Below, piece by piece: positions 12,290 to 25,480 of a DNA stretch of 64,000 nt. A program made the translations under genes and the position numbers. Under the pieces are notes generated by a model that saw only the letters and a list, made by a program, of their open reading frames with translations, was not told where the DNA came from and did not search any database. Every line of letters begins with the position of its first letter. The stretch's first letter is position 1. This DNA is from Pomphorhynchus laevis (Eukaryota > Acanthocephala > Palaeacanthocephala > Echinorhynchida > Pomphorhynchidae). The DNA lies in assembly GCA_012934845.2 (NCBI GenBank), contig WNNJ02001396.1:62001-126000 (forward strand), written 5' to 3'.

Positions 12290-14245
12290 TGAAATAATTC
12301 GGATTGGAAACGAATTTTCTCTATTATCAAACAGATATTTTTAATATATTTATCTTTATTGTATATAAATATTATTTAAACTCTGAAATATAAAAAGGTA
12401 GTTACTTATTAAAGAAGATACTGAAGCAGTAACTACTCCATCCATATTCTCTCCTATATCAATGTGTACATTACAAATTTTAAAATTTAGCGTTCTCTTT
12501 ATTTAAAAAAATTCTTAATAATAAATGTTCTAAGTCTGGCTTACACATTATAGCTGATATTGACTGAAATAAAAATAAATTAGATATGCTGTAAGAAGTT
12601 TAAGAAACATTAATAATACTAATCTAGTAAGACATCTTTGCAGTGCTTAACCACATCAGATTAAAATCGAAAGTTTAAAATGGTAAAATTTTAAAATTTT
12701 TAACTTTTAAATTGCTCCATTTATTGAAATGTTTATGGAGCATAGCTGGCTAAATTGAATTTTGACAATGATTGAACACACTCCTTCGATATTATCATAA
12801 ATGCACATAAAATAAATGCACTCTTATTATCCAATGGTATCTCACATATTTCTCGAATGATTTATAACTTTAAGCATGTCTGCTCATCTTGATTTCCAAA
12901 AAACGGCAGAGCTGTAATGAAAATCAAGAGAAATTTTTTTTATAGAATTAATAGGCAATTTATTATTTATATATAATAATATATTATATTAAATATATCA
13001 ATAAATTATATAATTTATAATTTATTAATTTAATTAATGGATAACGCAGATAATGTATTATAAGTTATGCTTTATAGTTTATATCTTTTCGAAAAATATA
13101 TCGTCTAATTAAATATTTAAATTGGACAACTTACCGCGAGAAAACTTCAGAAGATACATATGATCAAGCTCAAGATTACACAAATCTACCGCATATACGT
13201 AATAGCAAATATATGTAATATATAATAATATTCTAATTATATATTTACTAAAAATGTTATTTTTATTTGTAAACAAATATATGATTACATTTTTGTCATT
13301 TTGAACAATTCGAGACTTTTCAGCCTTCTAGTTTTATTTCATCTTTACTATACAATTTTGAAATATAGCTTTACAATACATTTAGGCTTTATTTAACACT
13401 TTTATCAACTACAAATAATTTCCGAATTGATTACAATCAATCTCGTTGATTTGACAATTTGGCAAATTGCCAAAATTTGGTTAATAAACTCCACGTACGA
13501 TAAGATTTAAATAATTACGCATAGCATGTGAGCACACGCAAAATAATTTAAATGATAAATCATTTGCGATTTTGTTGTTATACGGTATTATCCTGAATCA
13601 TAAGAGTCAATGATATTGACTCTTATGACTAAGACCACATTACTCGTAGAACTTTGTTGTCGTGACAATGTTTCATAAATGATGAAACAAATGTCATAAG
13701 ATCACTGAGAACACTGCATATAAAAAATCTATAAGAACACTACTACATTAAACAAAATAACTGATCAAAAACAATTTTTATATAGAAATTGGAAAAGAAA
13801 CGATTGTATAGATGCTTTTATGAAAATTAATCTTAAACTGCTGTTTAGCAACGTCGCCGAATTATTCCAGCTTCGGTATTATCAAACCTTTTTATTTTCT
13901 TCGATACAAGTTTAAATTTGTGCCCCTTTCTCACATAACACTAATCTAGATAATTGATTTTATCATGCTATTTTGACTTAAAGAACCACTAGGAGTAGAA
14001 AGGTGTAATAGCAACTAATTGTGCACACTTTATCATTTAAAAATTTAGTCTAGTTGTTTAAAATTAAAGTTCGCTAACGATTAACTATTCAACTTAGAGG
14101 TAATTTTACGTAATCATTCAGGTATACATCCTTATAATTTATTATCTTTTAATTTAATAATAATATTTTTTTAATCAGACAATAATTTTTTTGCAATAAA
14201 AGGTTCCCGCAAAAGGGCCTGCAATTCACGGAACCAATTCATTAA
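12290..14245. other. AT-rich intergenic stretch, nothing recognised
   Basis: Only simple AT-rich sequence and a small hairpin (AAGAGTCAAT…ATTGACTCTT near 13600-13627) are seen. No coding frame, RNA gene or match to the window's repeat families. Confidence 0.4.
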
Positions 14246-14249
14246 TTCT

Positions 14250-15363
14250 TTTTAAATTTTAGTTTGTGATTTCTCTATAGTTATTTTGATTTCCTTCTTA
14301 TCGTGAAGGAAACCGCCTTTACTATATTGATAGTAAAGGCGGTTAGTTTTTAGTTTTCTTATATATTGTCCGTACATATCTGAATTTCTTGCTGCCATCC
14401 GAGTTGCCATTTGCTTCAACACCTGGTTTGCGATATATCCAATACCTCCTACGGTCGAAAAAATCAAAGGATGAAAAGATCCTTTTTCTATCTTTGCTAT
14501 ACGTTCCGCGTATTTCGCATTCTTCCGATTTTCGTGGTATTAAAATGGTTCCTTTACCCGTTCTGAAGAATATGATGATGCAAGAGTATTAAAACAGCAT
14601 ATGTCCATAAAGGACCGCGCCAACATATTTCCATATAGTCCATTACAAGCTATATCTGCACGTGCATCTCGATCTCTAGTTGACGTTGTATTTTCGAATA
14701 CTATCGTATCAGGGACACTTTGCAGAATAGGTTCTTTTTCCACACATGAACAGCACTCCTTTCAGTGATTGATGTATATGCTCCGATACAATTTCGTGAC
14801 GTATAAAATTGAAACCACCTGTTTTACATGATAGAGCATGTGCTATATCTGCGGATTTTCCACAGGTACACAAAATTGGGTCACCCCGTCTTCCAAGCCT
14901 ATCTTACCTTTAAGGCATCATGAAATTCATGTGAATCCAAAAAACCATCCGATGTATATCTGTCTGAGGTTAACCAAGCGGAAGCCCCTATTATGCTCGC
15001 TTGTGACAAAACTGTATTAAGGTCTACACTGGAGCTTTAGATTAGTTGTGACCTTATGTTCTTATATCTCTGGTTGTTTGATTCTCTTATCTGTTTTCCT
15101 ATTTTTTGTTGATGTTTGTTTAACTCCTCTCCTGTTATTCCATCAAAATAAGGTTGATACATTAATCTAGAATTTATGTAGGACCATTCATTTTCCATAG
15201 TACTATACCGGATTCCCAAACCTCCATATTTATATGGTAGCTGTATAATGGTTCGAGTTTCATCATCCATCCCATCTATACATAGGATACACTTTAATGT
15301 ATCATTTGATAATTCATACTCGAGAGGTTTTAATAATTCCCTACTAACCTCTGATGTTCTCAA
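14250..15363 (-). mobile_element. Decayed RT element tail: GGLGIR region plus nuclease-like domain
   Basis: Minus-strand reading from 15363 gives QLPYKYGGLGIRYSTMENEW, a Q/E-rich helix, then (near 15020-14980) SIIGASAWLTSD. Further on come a decayed zinc-finger-like stretch, RADIACNGLYGNMLARSFMD with FMDICCFNTLASSY, YAERIAKIEKGSFHPLIFST and VGGIGYIANQVLKQMATRMA. The order and spacing match the family also seen at 11.2-11.7 kb. The D…(15)…DxC pattern resembles a PD-(D/E)XK nuclease core with the lysine replaced. Several stops and a frame change break it. Its upstream RT domain is absent: the 1.1-kb inverted-repeat element begins exactly at its 5' edge. Confidence 0.75.
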
Positions 15364-16466
15364 TGTGCCACTGTAATTAGCTTATACTACTTTTTCAGGA
15401 ACTAATTATCAAATTCATTGGTATTAATTACTTATTACGTTGTAAAAGTCAATTTGGATTCTATGAAATTAGAACTCATATACACAAATTGAGTTTAATT
15501 GAGTTTGAAAATAGTCTCAATTTGAATAAATATTTGTGTATATGAGTTCCTACAATAAAGATATATTGGCGATTTATTTGTCAAATTATTGAAAAGTAAA
15601 TAATTTAAGATGCAAGTAAATTTTTAAATTATTACGAAATAATTTTTAACTAATTGAACAAAAATTGTTGTAATTACAAAAATGTAAAATGCATCAACAT
15701 ATTTAAAATTTTGAACAGTTTTAACTGTCACAGATTTTTCAAATAATGTAGTCTTTATACAAAAATTATGAAATATTTTATTCAAACCATGAAGTAAATT
15801 CTTTATTTAGACCGCTATATTTGGGTAATTACTGTCGCAATTATCAGACAATCAAAAACTAGATATTGTTACTATAGTAACGATTTACCAAAAATATTTT
15901 GGCTGCCTAATTATTTTCGTTATTCATATACAATAGGTTAGCAAATCAAATTTCTCCAGCTAATTATTTGCTGCTTCTATTTTAATTTTGGTAATTAATT
16001 TTTTTATTATAAATAGACTGTCCACTCATTGATTTGTCCACTCATAAATTATTGTAGAAAGTAAAGTAAAAAATTAATTTGTTTCTTTCGATATTCAATA
16101 TATTCACCAAGCTGTAAATTTTTTCCTTATGATGATGACAATTGCCATTGAAATATTGAATAATCTTTTTCGTGTTTGATTTTCCTTGGTTCACATAAAT
16201 TAAAAGTTGCTAAATTCAAGGAAATGGATTAAGAGTATTATTGTTTTGTAAATTATAACTAAGAAAGGAATCCGATAATCCTTTCTTCGTTAATAAAGTT
16301 ATTACAAAAGAAAATGATATTTTAATTAACACTATTATATAGGTAAAATTTTATTATAATTTCACAGAATCCAAATTGACTTTTACAACGTAATAAGTAA
16401 TTAATACCAATGACTTTGATAATTAGTTCCTGAAAAAGTAGTATAAGCTAATTACAGTGGCACATT
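15363..16466. mobile_element. 1.1-kb non-autonomous element with ~108-bp terminal inverted repeats
   Basis: The left arm (15363-15470) starts AATGTGCCACTGTAATTAGC, and the right arm (16359-16466) is its complement with only a few mismatches. The interior has no transposase frame. A second hairpin of ~78 bp (15473-15550, arms GAACTCATATACACAAAT) lies just inside the left arm. This is MITE-like architecture; the superfamily cannot be decided because the target duplication is ambiguous (possibly AT). A fragment of the inner part recurs inverted at 19226-19270. Confidence 0.8.
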
Positions 16467-16475
16467 TATGATTTC

Positions 16476-18005
16476 TTAATAAAATATCGTATTTATGCAA
16501 ATTTTCGACATAGAACTAGTGCCTAAAATCAAGCACCTAAAAAACATAAAATATAGCATAAAAGACAGTATATGGGTAGCTCGGACCTTAGGTTCGCTAA
16601 GCCTGTAGACAGTTATAACCGCTTCCCTGAGATTGCAATGACATTCACAGCATTCAAAGAGTTCTAACAAACCCTTAATCTTCCCTATTGATGTCATTGA
16701 TGTCAAAATTTTCTTTCTTAATCAGCAACAATTCGAAAATTCGGAGGTTGTTCACTGAACCGTCGTGTTTTAGTCTTTGTATTTGCAGGAATGAACAGTG
16801 TGGTTGGAATCTTACCTTGTACGATTTCGTAATAAGAAAATTTTAATTCGAAATACAAATGTATCTTATAACGCCAAAACTGATAAATTGCATTCGGAAA
16901 GCAAATTATATTACAAAAGTAATAATTATGTAAATGTTATTTCACATATGTTTAAGACAGTTATAAATATAAAAGTTGATTGTTCTGTATTAAAAATTCA
17001 AATATTTTAATATAAGCCACTGCTAATATCACATTATCTTTTGATGACAAATATATTTACAGATAACATACAATAACGGAACCACACATTACATTTAAAT
17101 ATATTTAAATATTTAGATATTAATTTAAAGTGAAATATTGATTATTATGACTGTTAAAATAGGCAGAGTGATCAATAACTACTTAAACCTTATATAATTT
17201 TGTTTGATTTTTTATTTTTTATTTTTTAAATTTATAATACTTTATAGTAGCTAAAATAATAATTAAATGTTAAATTAAGATAATTAACATTAAATATCAT
17301 TTTGATCCTAACTTGATATCATAATTTTTCATTTTTAATATAATTAAACGTAATTATCGACATAACAAAGGGCTAAAATAATGGTATGTTTTTTGACGCT
17401 TGCGCCTGCTTTAAAAGTTAAATTCAATAAAATATATTCAATATTAATCATAAATGCACGTTTTCATTTATTTTAGATGAAAATTTAAATCGGAATTTAC
17501 TAGATAAAATTCCTTTAATTATGTTTATAGCGATATTTTAATAAAATGACAATTTCTAGTTTAATATACTGTGCAGTAAATTATATACACTTCAGTATTG
17601 GTCGACACAATCCGCTGATGATCTAAAATTAATATTTCACGCTTTCGGTCATAATTCGAATTGTTTGCTGTCATCAGTTACACTGAATTAACTATTTAAT
17701 TTAGTGAAATTGAAATAATCAAACGAGTTGAATGATCGTCATCCACAAGGGAAAACGAAATTAATTAGTAGATTAGAATCGAATAAAGTCCATTATTATT
17801 GAAATGAAGCGTACTACAACTAACTATCATATTTTAAACTGTTCAATGGGTTGTCAGTCATTTAATTAAAAATCGCAATTTTGGCACATTTGCTATTGCG
17901 CGATATTTAGTTACTAAAATTTATTTTAGCAACAGAAAATATAACGCATTTGTGTTTTATGTAATCGATTCGTATTGTGAAAACTAGCGTAAATGACGTT
18001 TTAAT
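16476..18005. other. Mostly AT-rich, one unassigned minus-strand frame
   Basis: A 76-codon minus-strand frame (16706-16476) reads GLLELFECCECHCNLREAVI and is followed by hydrophobic codons. It is less AT-rich than its flanks, so an old gene or element exon is possible, but no family is recognised. The rest to 18005 is AT-rich with no identifiable content. Confidence 0.3.
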
Positions 18006-18011
18006 TATATT

Positions 18012-18440
18012 AAACGTATCCGAAGAAAGCTAAGTGGGCCCTGAAACGTGCTCAGCATCTGTCGTTGAAAGGGAAAACCGCCTTTGGGGCACTTGGGCTA
18101 TCTCAGGATTAGTCTTCTTTTCGAGAGGACGTCCCCCAGAGCAAATGCTAGGGTTTCTTAAACTCCTTGTCTCTCGTTTACCTAGCATAGTTCGCGCCGA
18201 CTGAATTGTTCTGGGAGGGGTGAAGACCCCGGGTGGTTCAATCGGAAGGCGGCGTGTTGAATCGGTTAAGGGGCTCAGATCCCCCTGGACCTGAGGCCAT
18301 AGAAGAAAAGGAGTTGGAAGACTGATGAGCTGCTGTTTGACTTGACTTTATATTGTTATGTCTGATCTTGTTTGTTGCATGTTATCATGTTTTTTGTGGT
18401 TAAGAAAGTCTTTATTTATTGTTTTAATTATAGGCTATTA
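18012..18440 (+). mobile_element. 5'-truncated 3' end of LINE family D
   Basis: The nucleotide sequence parallels 24555-24960: AAGAAAGCTAAGTGGGCCCT, then CTTCTTTTCGAGAGGACGTC and CCCCGGGTGGTTCA, through to the CTCAGATCCCCCTGG end. The encoded tail (AKWALKRAQHLSLKGK…) is broken by frameshifts and stops. The 3' tail beyond 18310 diverges from the longer copy. Confidence 0.85.
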
Positions 18441-18779
18441 TTTTAAAATCATATTTCCAAATAACACTTTTGTTTTGCTTGTAAGAACTTGGAAAATCAA
18501 ATGTCGTTGACGCATTGCTTGTGATCGTGATATATACTAAGCATGGATCTGTATATAACTACAGAGGACTGTCAGTTTGCATATAAGTACTTTTGTATCT
18601 TTAAAAATTAATCGAATAACAAAGTAGCAGTTAGTTATTAACGCGAATCAATCGATACTTTTAAATTACGTAAAATGAGCTTTATTATAAAGCAGTAATC
18701 CACAGTTAGCCTGTCGATTTGAATTTTTATACTTGGTTTATATTGATAAACAGTATTACGATCAGATAATATCGTTAGT

Positions 18780-19070
18780 ATGCCACACATTCGCGGATGA
18801 TAGCCTTGACCAACATGGCCGTTCAGATCTCTTGCAATCACCAGACAATCATCGGCGGGAATGCTATTCGTATGATTGTCTAGTATCTTCCAGAAGGAAT
18901 CCTTCTCTGAGTCACTCCGGCCTGTTTGCGGCACGTAAGCTAAGAATACATGTATTGTCCGATCGTCCGTGATAATAGTGTTCTTCCTCAGTCAGTCGTT
19001 GTAACGATTAACCTCTAGTACAGCATCACGGAATCTTTCTGAGATGGCGATGCCCACTCCATTGATGGTC
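18780..19070 (-). mobile_element. RTE-type LINE endonuclease fragment
   Basis: Minus-strand translation reads TINGVGIAISERFRDAVLEV, then TIHVFLAYVPQTGRSDSEKD, SFWKILDNHTNSIPADDCLV and LVIARDLNGHVGQGYHPR. This is the middle of an APE endonuclease of the RTE class (consensus APQTGCSExEKDxFWxxLD, GDLNGHVG). The catalytic GDLN has become ARDLN. A stop after NRYND and loss of both ends show it is a small dead fragment. Confidence 0.8.
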
Positions 19071-19074
19071 CTTT

Positions 19075-20700
19075 ATTGACGTCATTTATTGACGTATCGT
19101 AAATAAGATCAATATTACTTAAAGATCCACAAGGTACCGTGTTTTGGCTTTTTATTTAATCGATGATTGTAAATTTTGTGTATATTCAAGCCACTAAGTA
19201 CCTTATTGTCAAAATATCTTTATTTGTGAACTCAAACAAATATTTATTCAAATTGAGACTATTTTCAAAATATTTCCATTTGATTTTTCTCTATTTGGTT
19301 TGTTCGGTATATCCGGTGTTGTATTTTTGTGGCTATTAAAAGTCCAACGGGTTCATTATCACTTTTTCATGCCTTGATTTGCTTAACTATAAGGAAAGAT
19401 TGTGGTAGGATACATAATCGATTAAACAATTAGACAGAAACTCATGAAAACTGTATCTTATTATGGATGTTATTCTATTTTAAATATGCTTTACATTTGC
19501 TATTCAATTGAACTGTATAAGTTTTTTATGATAATGTCCGAATTATTGACATTGAGTGAATACACGAATCGCATGCTGAAATGTTGGTGAAATTGAATAC
19601 ATTTACGTGTGCTAATAACAGTTTAGTTGATTGAATTTATACCTTTTGCACATAAAGGGAATGATTATATTGACTTATAAAGTGAATAATCATGGCATAT
19701 TAATGTTGTCAACATTATAAACTAGAATCACACCGATCTAAGATGCTAAATGAAATATGATCCATTGATAAAATTTCCCTGTACTTATCGTATCGGTGTT
19801 TCGCTTGTTACAAAAGCACATTATTCGACACCTATATGCAGAATGTGTAATCAAGGCATAGTCTTATTGTCGGCGAAAAGAATAAATCACCTAATAACTT
19901 AAATGTTGCGGTTGGTACTTATTAAAATTCGAAACATTGGATTACTAGAGGTTGGTATTGTTATCTATAATTATCTCGGTCTTTCAACCAAATACAAAAG
20001 CTTGATAGGTACCCAGTGCGCACCATGACGTCAACTTAACTTGGTACTCAATGCATCCCCACAATGTAATAAGGGCATCAAGATTAAGAAAAACTTCATA
20101 TGTCAATAAGAACGCTATACACGTGAACCAAGTTTCTTAATTGTATTGCTGTTGGTTAATTATTTAATTAGTTTAAGTGTTTGGTAAGAATTATTATTGT
20201 CGTATATTATTAAGAATTATTATTAATAATAATTATTGCTATTTATAATTAGCAGGAATATTAAAATTATTCAAAATATTTAATCTATTTGATACTATTA
20301 TATATCAAACAATATGTTAGAGAAACAACAATGAAATGTTGTTGAAATATTTATGAAATCTTCAATGTATTGAATTTCTGAAGCCGTATTTAACGAAATG
20401 TGCGATCTCAGAAGTAACTCCGTATCATATACCATTTAATATGTGTTGGCCTTAGCTCGATTCCGTCGGCTAACGCTTATTGAAGTCGTTCTTCGCAGAC
20501 AGATCCTTCATGATGTTGGTTAACTCACTAATTTCTGTTTTTATTTTTTGAGTGTCATATTGTTGCTGATGCAGCGGCATTCTTAATAGACATATTGGGT
20601 AAACCGTGTCGATCATACCAAAACAGGGAATTTAACTTGTATCGGGTACGGTAAGGTAATCCGGATCATTTACACATGATCAACTAATGGCTCTTGTTTC
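19075..20700. other. Low-information stretch, nothing recognised
   Basis: Contains a 45-bp inverted match (19226-19270) to the interior of the 15.4-16.5 kb element. Otherwise no coding frames or repeats can be supported. The composition becomes less AT-rich toward the fossil that follows. Confidence 0.35.
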
Positions 20701-20719
20701 CAAGACAGCGGTTGCATTT

Positions 20720-22440
20720 TCATGTAAGCAAGTGTTCCAAGGTTGACCCAATCGGGAAGTCGAACGTTCAAGTTATCGTTGCTATCAGGGATATACGAAA
20801 AGCGGGTAAAGAAGGACACGATAATCAATAGCTCAACATTGGAGCAGATCCATCGACAACGCTTCCGTACATCAATCGACCTTATTAGTTTCAGTTACCA
20901 AAGCTGAACCGTATTCAAAATCCCACCATTATACTTTTCGCATTGACCGCTATTGTTATGATAATCAGATGCTGTGCTAGTTTCAATTTTGTCCCCACTC
21001 TTGAGGAAGTGTAAGAATTCGTTTGACGAGAATTGACTACTGTCGATATGAACACTTGACAGAGTTCCAAAAAGGTGTACAAACTTGGTAGACACTGTGA
21101 TGCGTATTTGCGGTAAACTTTTTAAGTAGAAACGCAAACAGAAATCTACTGAATTTGTTCACCACCGTGAATAACTTATTGACGCATGAAGGTTCCAGAC
21201 CCACGAAATCAATATAGAGGCTTTGGCACTGGTTTGTGGCGCGAACTAGTTTGATTATGGTAATTTTACAAATTTTGGTTTCAGCCTAGGTTTGGGTGTA
21301 ATAGAAAGATGCCGTCAAACGTCACCGGTGTTGATAATGCTTATATTCTATACATTGCGTCGGTAACCACGTTGGATGTTCCTGGTCGAATTCAATCAGT
21401 AGTCGAATTCCGTCAGTGCTAGAAGTCAACGATCCAGTTTCGCATTTTTGATCTTTACTTTAGGCTGCCAATCGAGAATCAAAGAAAAGCATAGTTGGTT
21501 GTTTATAATGTTAAAATGGCGACAGAGTAAAAATGAGCGAAAATAGTCCTTAGCCGCTACGAGATATGTCAATTTTTCTTGTCGACTTACGTTAGAAAAA
21601 ACAACTGGTCTACCTTTTTGAGTTAAAACAACACTAATTGATGTTGACGAGGCTTCGGTTTCTAGGGTGCGTGGATTGTAATTCACTAGGACGGCTAGCG
21701 ACACGCTTGCTACGTGTGTGCGAGATTAATTATGCCTTTCAAACAGCGTTCATTAAGGGAATAGTGTGTTTTTTTTGGTTTTAGCGGAGAGATCAGTTCA
21801 GCGAAAGCCGGTATCTATTTATTGCAATTTACTAGGAATCCAATGTCCACTTACTTGAGGTTGGTTGTTTGTCGGGTGGTCGATAAGGGAGCTCTCAACG
21901 GCTACTATCCAGTTGCACTGTTACGTAAGTGAACGCGTGTCCCATAAACGTCAATGTAATCGGTGATAAACTGTATTTTTCATATAAAAAATATTTTTAA
22001 TATTAAAAAAGTGCAAGCCACATTGCAATTTAGAAGTTTCACGGTAACGTGGACAGACCCTATTATAGACAGCTTAGATATATTAATACTACGAGCATAA
22101 GAAATAAGTTACGGGGTCCTGGTCGTTTCAAGTTTATCAGCAGTATCTTTCGACAGGATCAAGATGTCATTCTCGCAGTTATAAAGGAAATCTTGCGTGT
22201 GACCATTCATTATGCCTAAAATAATATTTGTAGCTATGCTTGAAGATGCTAAGTTAATAATGGGTAGATCCAGGTTTTTTGCTGCGGCATACACTAGCGA
22301 AGTGTCCGATGTCATTAAAATAATCGCATACTTTTCCCTTCGCAGGTAAGTGTCCTATGCCGTCAATGAATTGTTGTCGATCCGCACCAATAGCATTGAC
22401 GTTGTTGGAATGCTCTATATTTATGCATTTCGTAATGACT
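20720..22440 (-). mobile_element. Ty3/gypsy-type LTR retrotransposon fossil
   Basis: Broken old copy on the minus strand. Visible parts in order: a zinc-knuckle-like gag end near 22350-22270, a stretch of possible protease origin to about 22110, an RNase H region (21704-21426, with GRPVVFSNVSRQEKLTYLVA) and an integrase core (about 21080-20895, with SSQFSSNEFLHFLKS and NSGQCEKYNGG). No flanking LTRs are recognised. It carries many disruptions and is ancient. LINE D is inserted at its 5' side, near 22440, so the fossil is older than that LINE. Confidence 0.75.
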
Positions 22441-24960
22441 GCAACTACATTGGTGCCATAATTATCTACACTGGTAGAGATGCAGATGTTATAGTCCTTC
22501 AGGAGACGCGGTCTATCCGTCTCCCCCAGGACATTACTCGATTTATTCAAAAGCATATCTGCCACTATACTCCGTACATAACCCCACCTCACTCCTCTTC
22601 ATCTCAAGGACTCTTGACCTTAGTTAAGTGCTCCTTAAGGTCCTCCCTCTTGCTAAACTACTCATGTCCAGCCCTGTCTTGCTTGGTAGATTCACTTAGT
22701 AAGAACGGTAAACGCTTCAGTCTGGCCAAGGTCTATATTCGTCCAGGGGAGATCCACAAGAACTGTAACCTTCTGGATGGTATTAGTGACAGCGGTTATG
22801 ACATGATACTTGGGGAGTTCAACGACAGAACTGGTCGTTGGATCAATGCAGCACTTCGCAGAGCTAGGAACGATTACTTTATTCACAAACCACCTGCCCC
22901 CACCTTTCATTGCACATCAACAAATTCTATCCTCGACATTTTACTGCTTCACTCGAGGTGTTTGTTAAAACCCCACTGCACGGAGCAATCGCACCAGCAA
23001 TTGTCCACCTCTCATGACCTAATTTGTTGGAGAATTGAGGAAGATACGTTTCTTCGAATGAGGTTTCACTTCAATCCGATCATAGTGGCCTTCTTTCAAG
23101 CGGCTATTCAACTCTTTCCCAGATTAGGAAATGAGAGTCTGACCGAATTTAATACCTACCTCTTTTCGCAAGCTAACGCGATTTTATCGACTACTTATAA
23201 AGGTCGTATATACAATCCCACTCCGACGAAACTCAAGGTCCTAGCGAAGCTGCTTAACCTCCCTAATCTTTCTGTTTCCGCCAGACAGGCTCTCTCGAAT
23301 GAATACTGGAGCACTAGATATAGGTTCCAGCTGAGTAGGGATAGGACGAGTATTGCTCGTCTTAATCCTTCTCAATCTTCCTTTTGGAAGATTTTCAAGA
23401 AGGAGAAGTTTGTTTGCTGGAAGGATAGAGCATTGGGTTGGATAGGTAATGTAGGCCTTGATAAAGTTTTGGAGGAGTCACTAGCCCTACACAACTACGG
23501 AGCCACTCAATCACCTTAACCAATCCCGCCTTGGTGTAACTTCAGGAGTAGGGATCTATCTGTTACGGATATACTTAACTCATGGGGTCCACTCATGGGC
23601 ACCTCCAAATTCGCCGCTCCACTTTCTTCTCGGGTCTGTCAGCTTTTGACAGCTGATCAGAGAAGAGAGGTGGCCGTCACCATGCTTTTAGCCTCCCCAT
23701 CCGATGTAGAAGTCATCAATATTAGTAAGCGTGTTTTTATTCCTAAGAAAAAATCCTGCTCATGCCCTAAAGATCTGCGACCCATTTCGATTCAAAATGC
23801 CCTCGTGTCGATTTACGAAAAAGCGCTTGCGCGTAAAATCCGCGACTACCTTAGTAGGCGTAACTTGATCCCCCCAGGTTTTCATGGGTTCGTCAAAGGT
23901 CGCTCGGTCCATTCTGCAGTTGGTGAGGTGGAACAGTTTTGTCGGGATAATAGCCATCGTCTAGTTGTGGCTGTTTTCCTTAACTTTTCTGCTGCATTTG
24001 ACCGCATCTCCATTCCTTTTGTGATCTCTTCTCTCAGGTCCCTCGTGTTGCCTGCGAGAATTGTGAACAGGGTGGAGATCCTGCTGTATACCAAGCGATT
24101 TTACTATGAAGACGACCCTGATGCGTGTCAGTTCTACCCTATTACGAGTGTACCTCAAGGACCCTCACTTTCTCCTATCTTATATCCCTCTGCTTCCATT
24201 AATCTATTCAAAATTTTTAAATGCGAACAACGTCTTGTGGTGTACGCTGATGACACCACATCCCTGTTTACTGGACACAGGTGTAAAGACGTAGTCTCTG
24301 ACATCAGCCGTTTCTTTTTAAGATTAAAAGACCCGTTACCCATATCCCATCTTATTTTAAACTCCGCCAAATCGCGGGCGGTTGTCTTTCATGGCACCCC
24401 TGCAACTAAGTAAAAACTTAAGAGATTAGCACTCTCTGCGCTTTCCTCCATATTTGCCTATGAACCCATCCCCATCTTCACAAGTCGAGTAAAATAACTG
24501 GGGTTCACCGTTACGGTGAACTGGTCGGCGAAAGCTGACCTGGATAGACTCAAACGTATCCTGAAGAAAGCTAGGTGGGCACTGAAACTGGCTAAACATG
24601 TGTCATTGAAAGGAAAAAACCAGGTGCGCCTTTGGGGTACCTGTGCTATATGGGGATTAGTCTTCTTTTCGAGAGGACGTCCCCCTGAGCAAATGCTAAG
24701 ATTTCTTAAGATCCACGTCTCTCGTTTACCCAGCATAGTCCGCGCCGATTGGATTCTTCGGGGGGGGGGCGAAAGACCCCGGGTGGTTCAGTCGGAAGGC
24801 GTGTTGGATAGGTTAGGGGCTCAGATCTCCCTGGATTTAAGGCCGTAAATGTGGGCAGTGCGAATTGCAGTATGTTGGTTGATTTGTCGTACTTACTGTT
24901 TTGTTAATTGTGTTATCTAGTTTATTTGATCGGTTGTATTTTTTAATAAAACCCTTATTT
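22440..24960 (+). mobile_element. Near-complete LINE, family D (APE endonuclease + RT)
   Basis: A single reading frame runs from about 22460 to 24847. The endonuclease part has GRDADVIVLQETR, MILGEFNDRTGRW (GDFN box as GEFN) and a C-terminal HDLICWR. The RT part has CPKDLRPISIQNALVSIYEK, GFVKGRSVHSAV, VVAVFLNFSAAFDRIS (catalytic-type D), VPQGPSLSPILY and LVVYADDTTSLFTG (YADD). A C-terminal domain follows with KKARWALKLAKHVSLKGK and FFSRGRPPEQMLRFLKIH. Only three in-frame TAA codons interrupt it: 23517-23519, 24411-24413, and one near 24495 that sits where KYLG is usual. It is 5' truncated, and its tail ends TTTTTAATAAAACCC. The clade is not certain (R1/LOA/Jockey side). It is inserted into the Ty3/gypsy fossil. 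Confidence 0.9.
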
Positions 24961-25480
24961 ATAATTATCTGCAAAGTCATTGAAGTTTGATCTGGTTGCA
25001 TTTTGAATTTTGACCGTACTCATAGCGCTTATAGAATATTGTTTCTTATTTTTGAATTGGGCAGGGAACTCTCGACAAACGGCATTGTAAACATGCATCC
25101 TCTTCAGCTTATCCCAAATATAACATCAAATATTTTGCATTATAAAATATATTTAAGTGTAGATCAAAAACGTTTGATTTGACTTTTATTAGATAAATAA
25201 ATTCATTAGATTTAATATATTTCCATGTGAAAATAACATGAAAAATGTCGTATATCAAGGAAAAAGAGGAAAAGAGCGAAAGAAGACACTTAACGAGTAT
25301 AGTGGCGATCATATTCATAATAAGACGTTTATAACATATCGATCCGGATACCAACAATTATTTCTAATAATCTTACATCTTATTATTAAATACCAGATGT
25401 TAGCTGAAAAGCTGTTTTGCCTGATCAAAAAAACCATGGAGTTTACAAATTAATATGGGGTAATCAGTAAATTGTCCGCA
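24961..25480. other. AT-rich spacer, nothing recognised
   Basis: Short overlapping frames on both strands look fortuitous. No repeat match is seen. Confidence 0.35.
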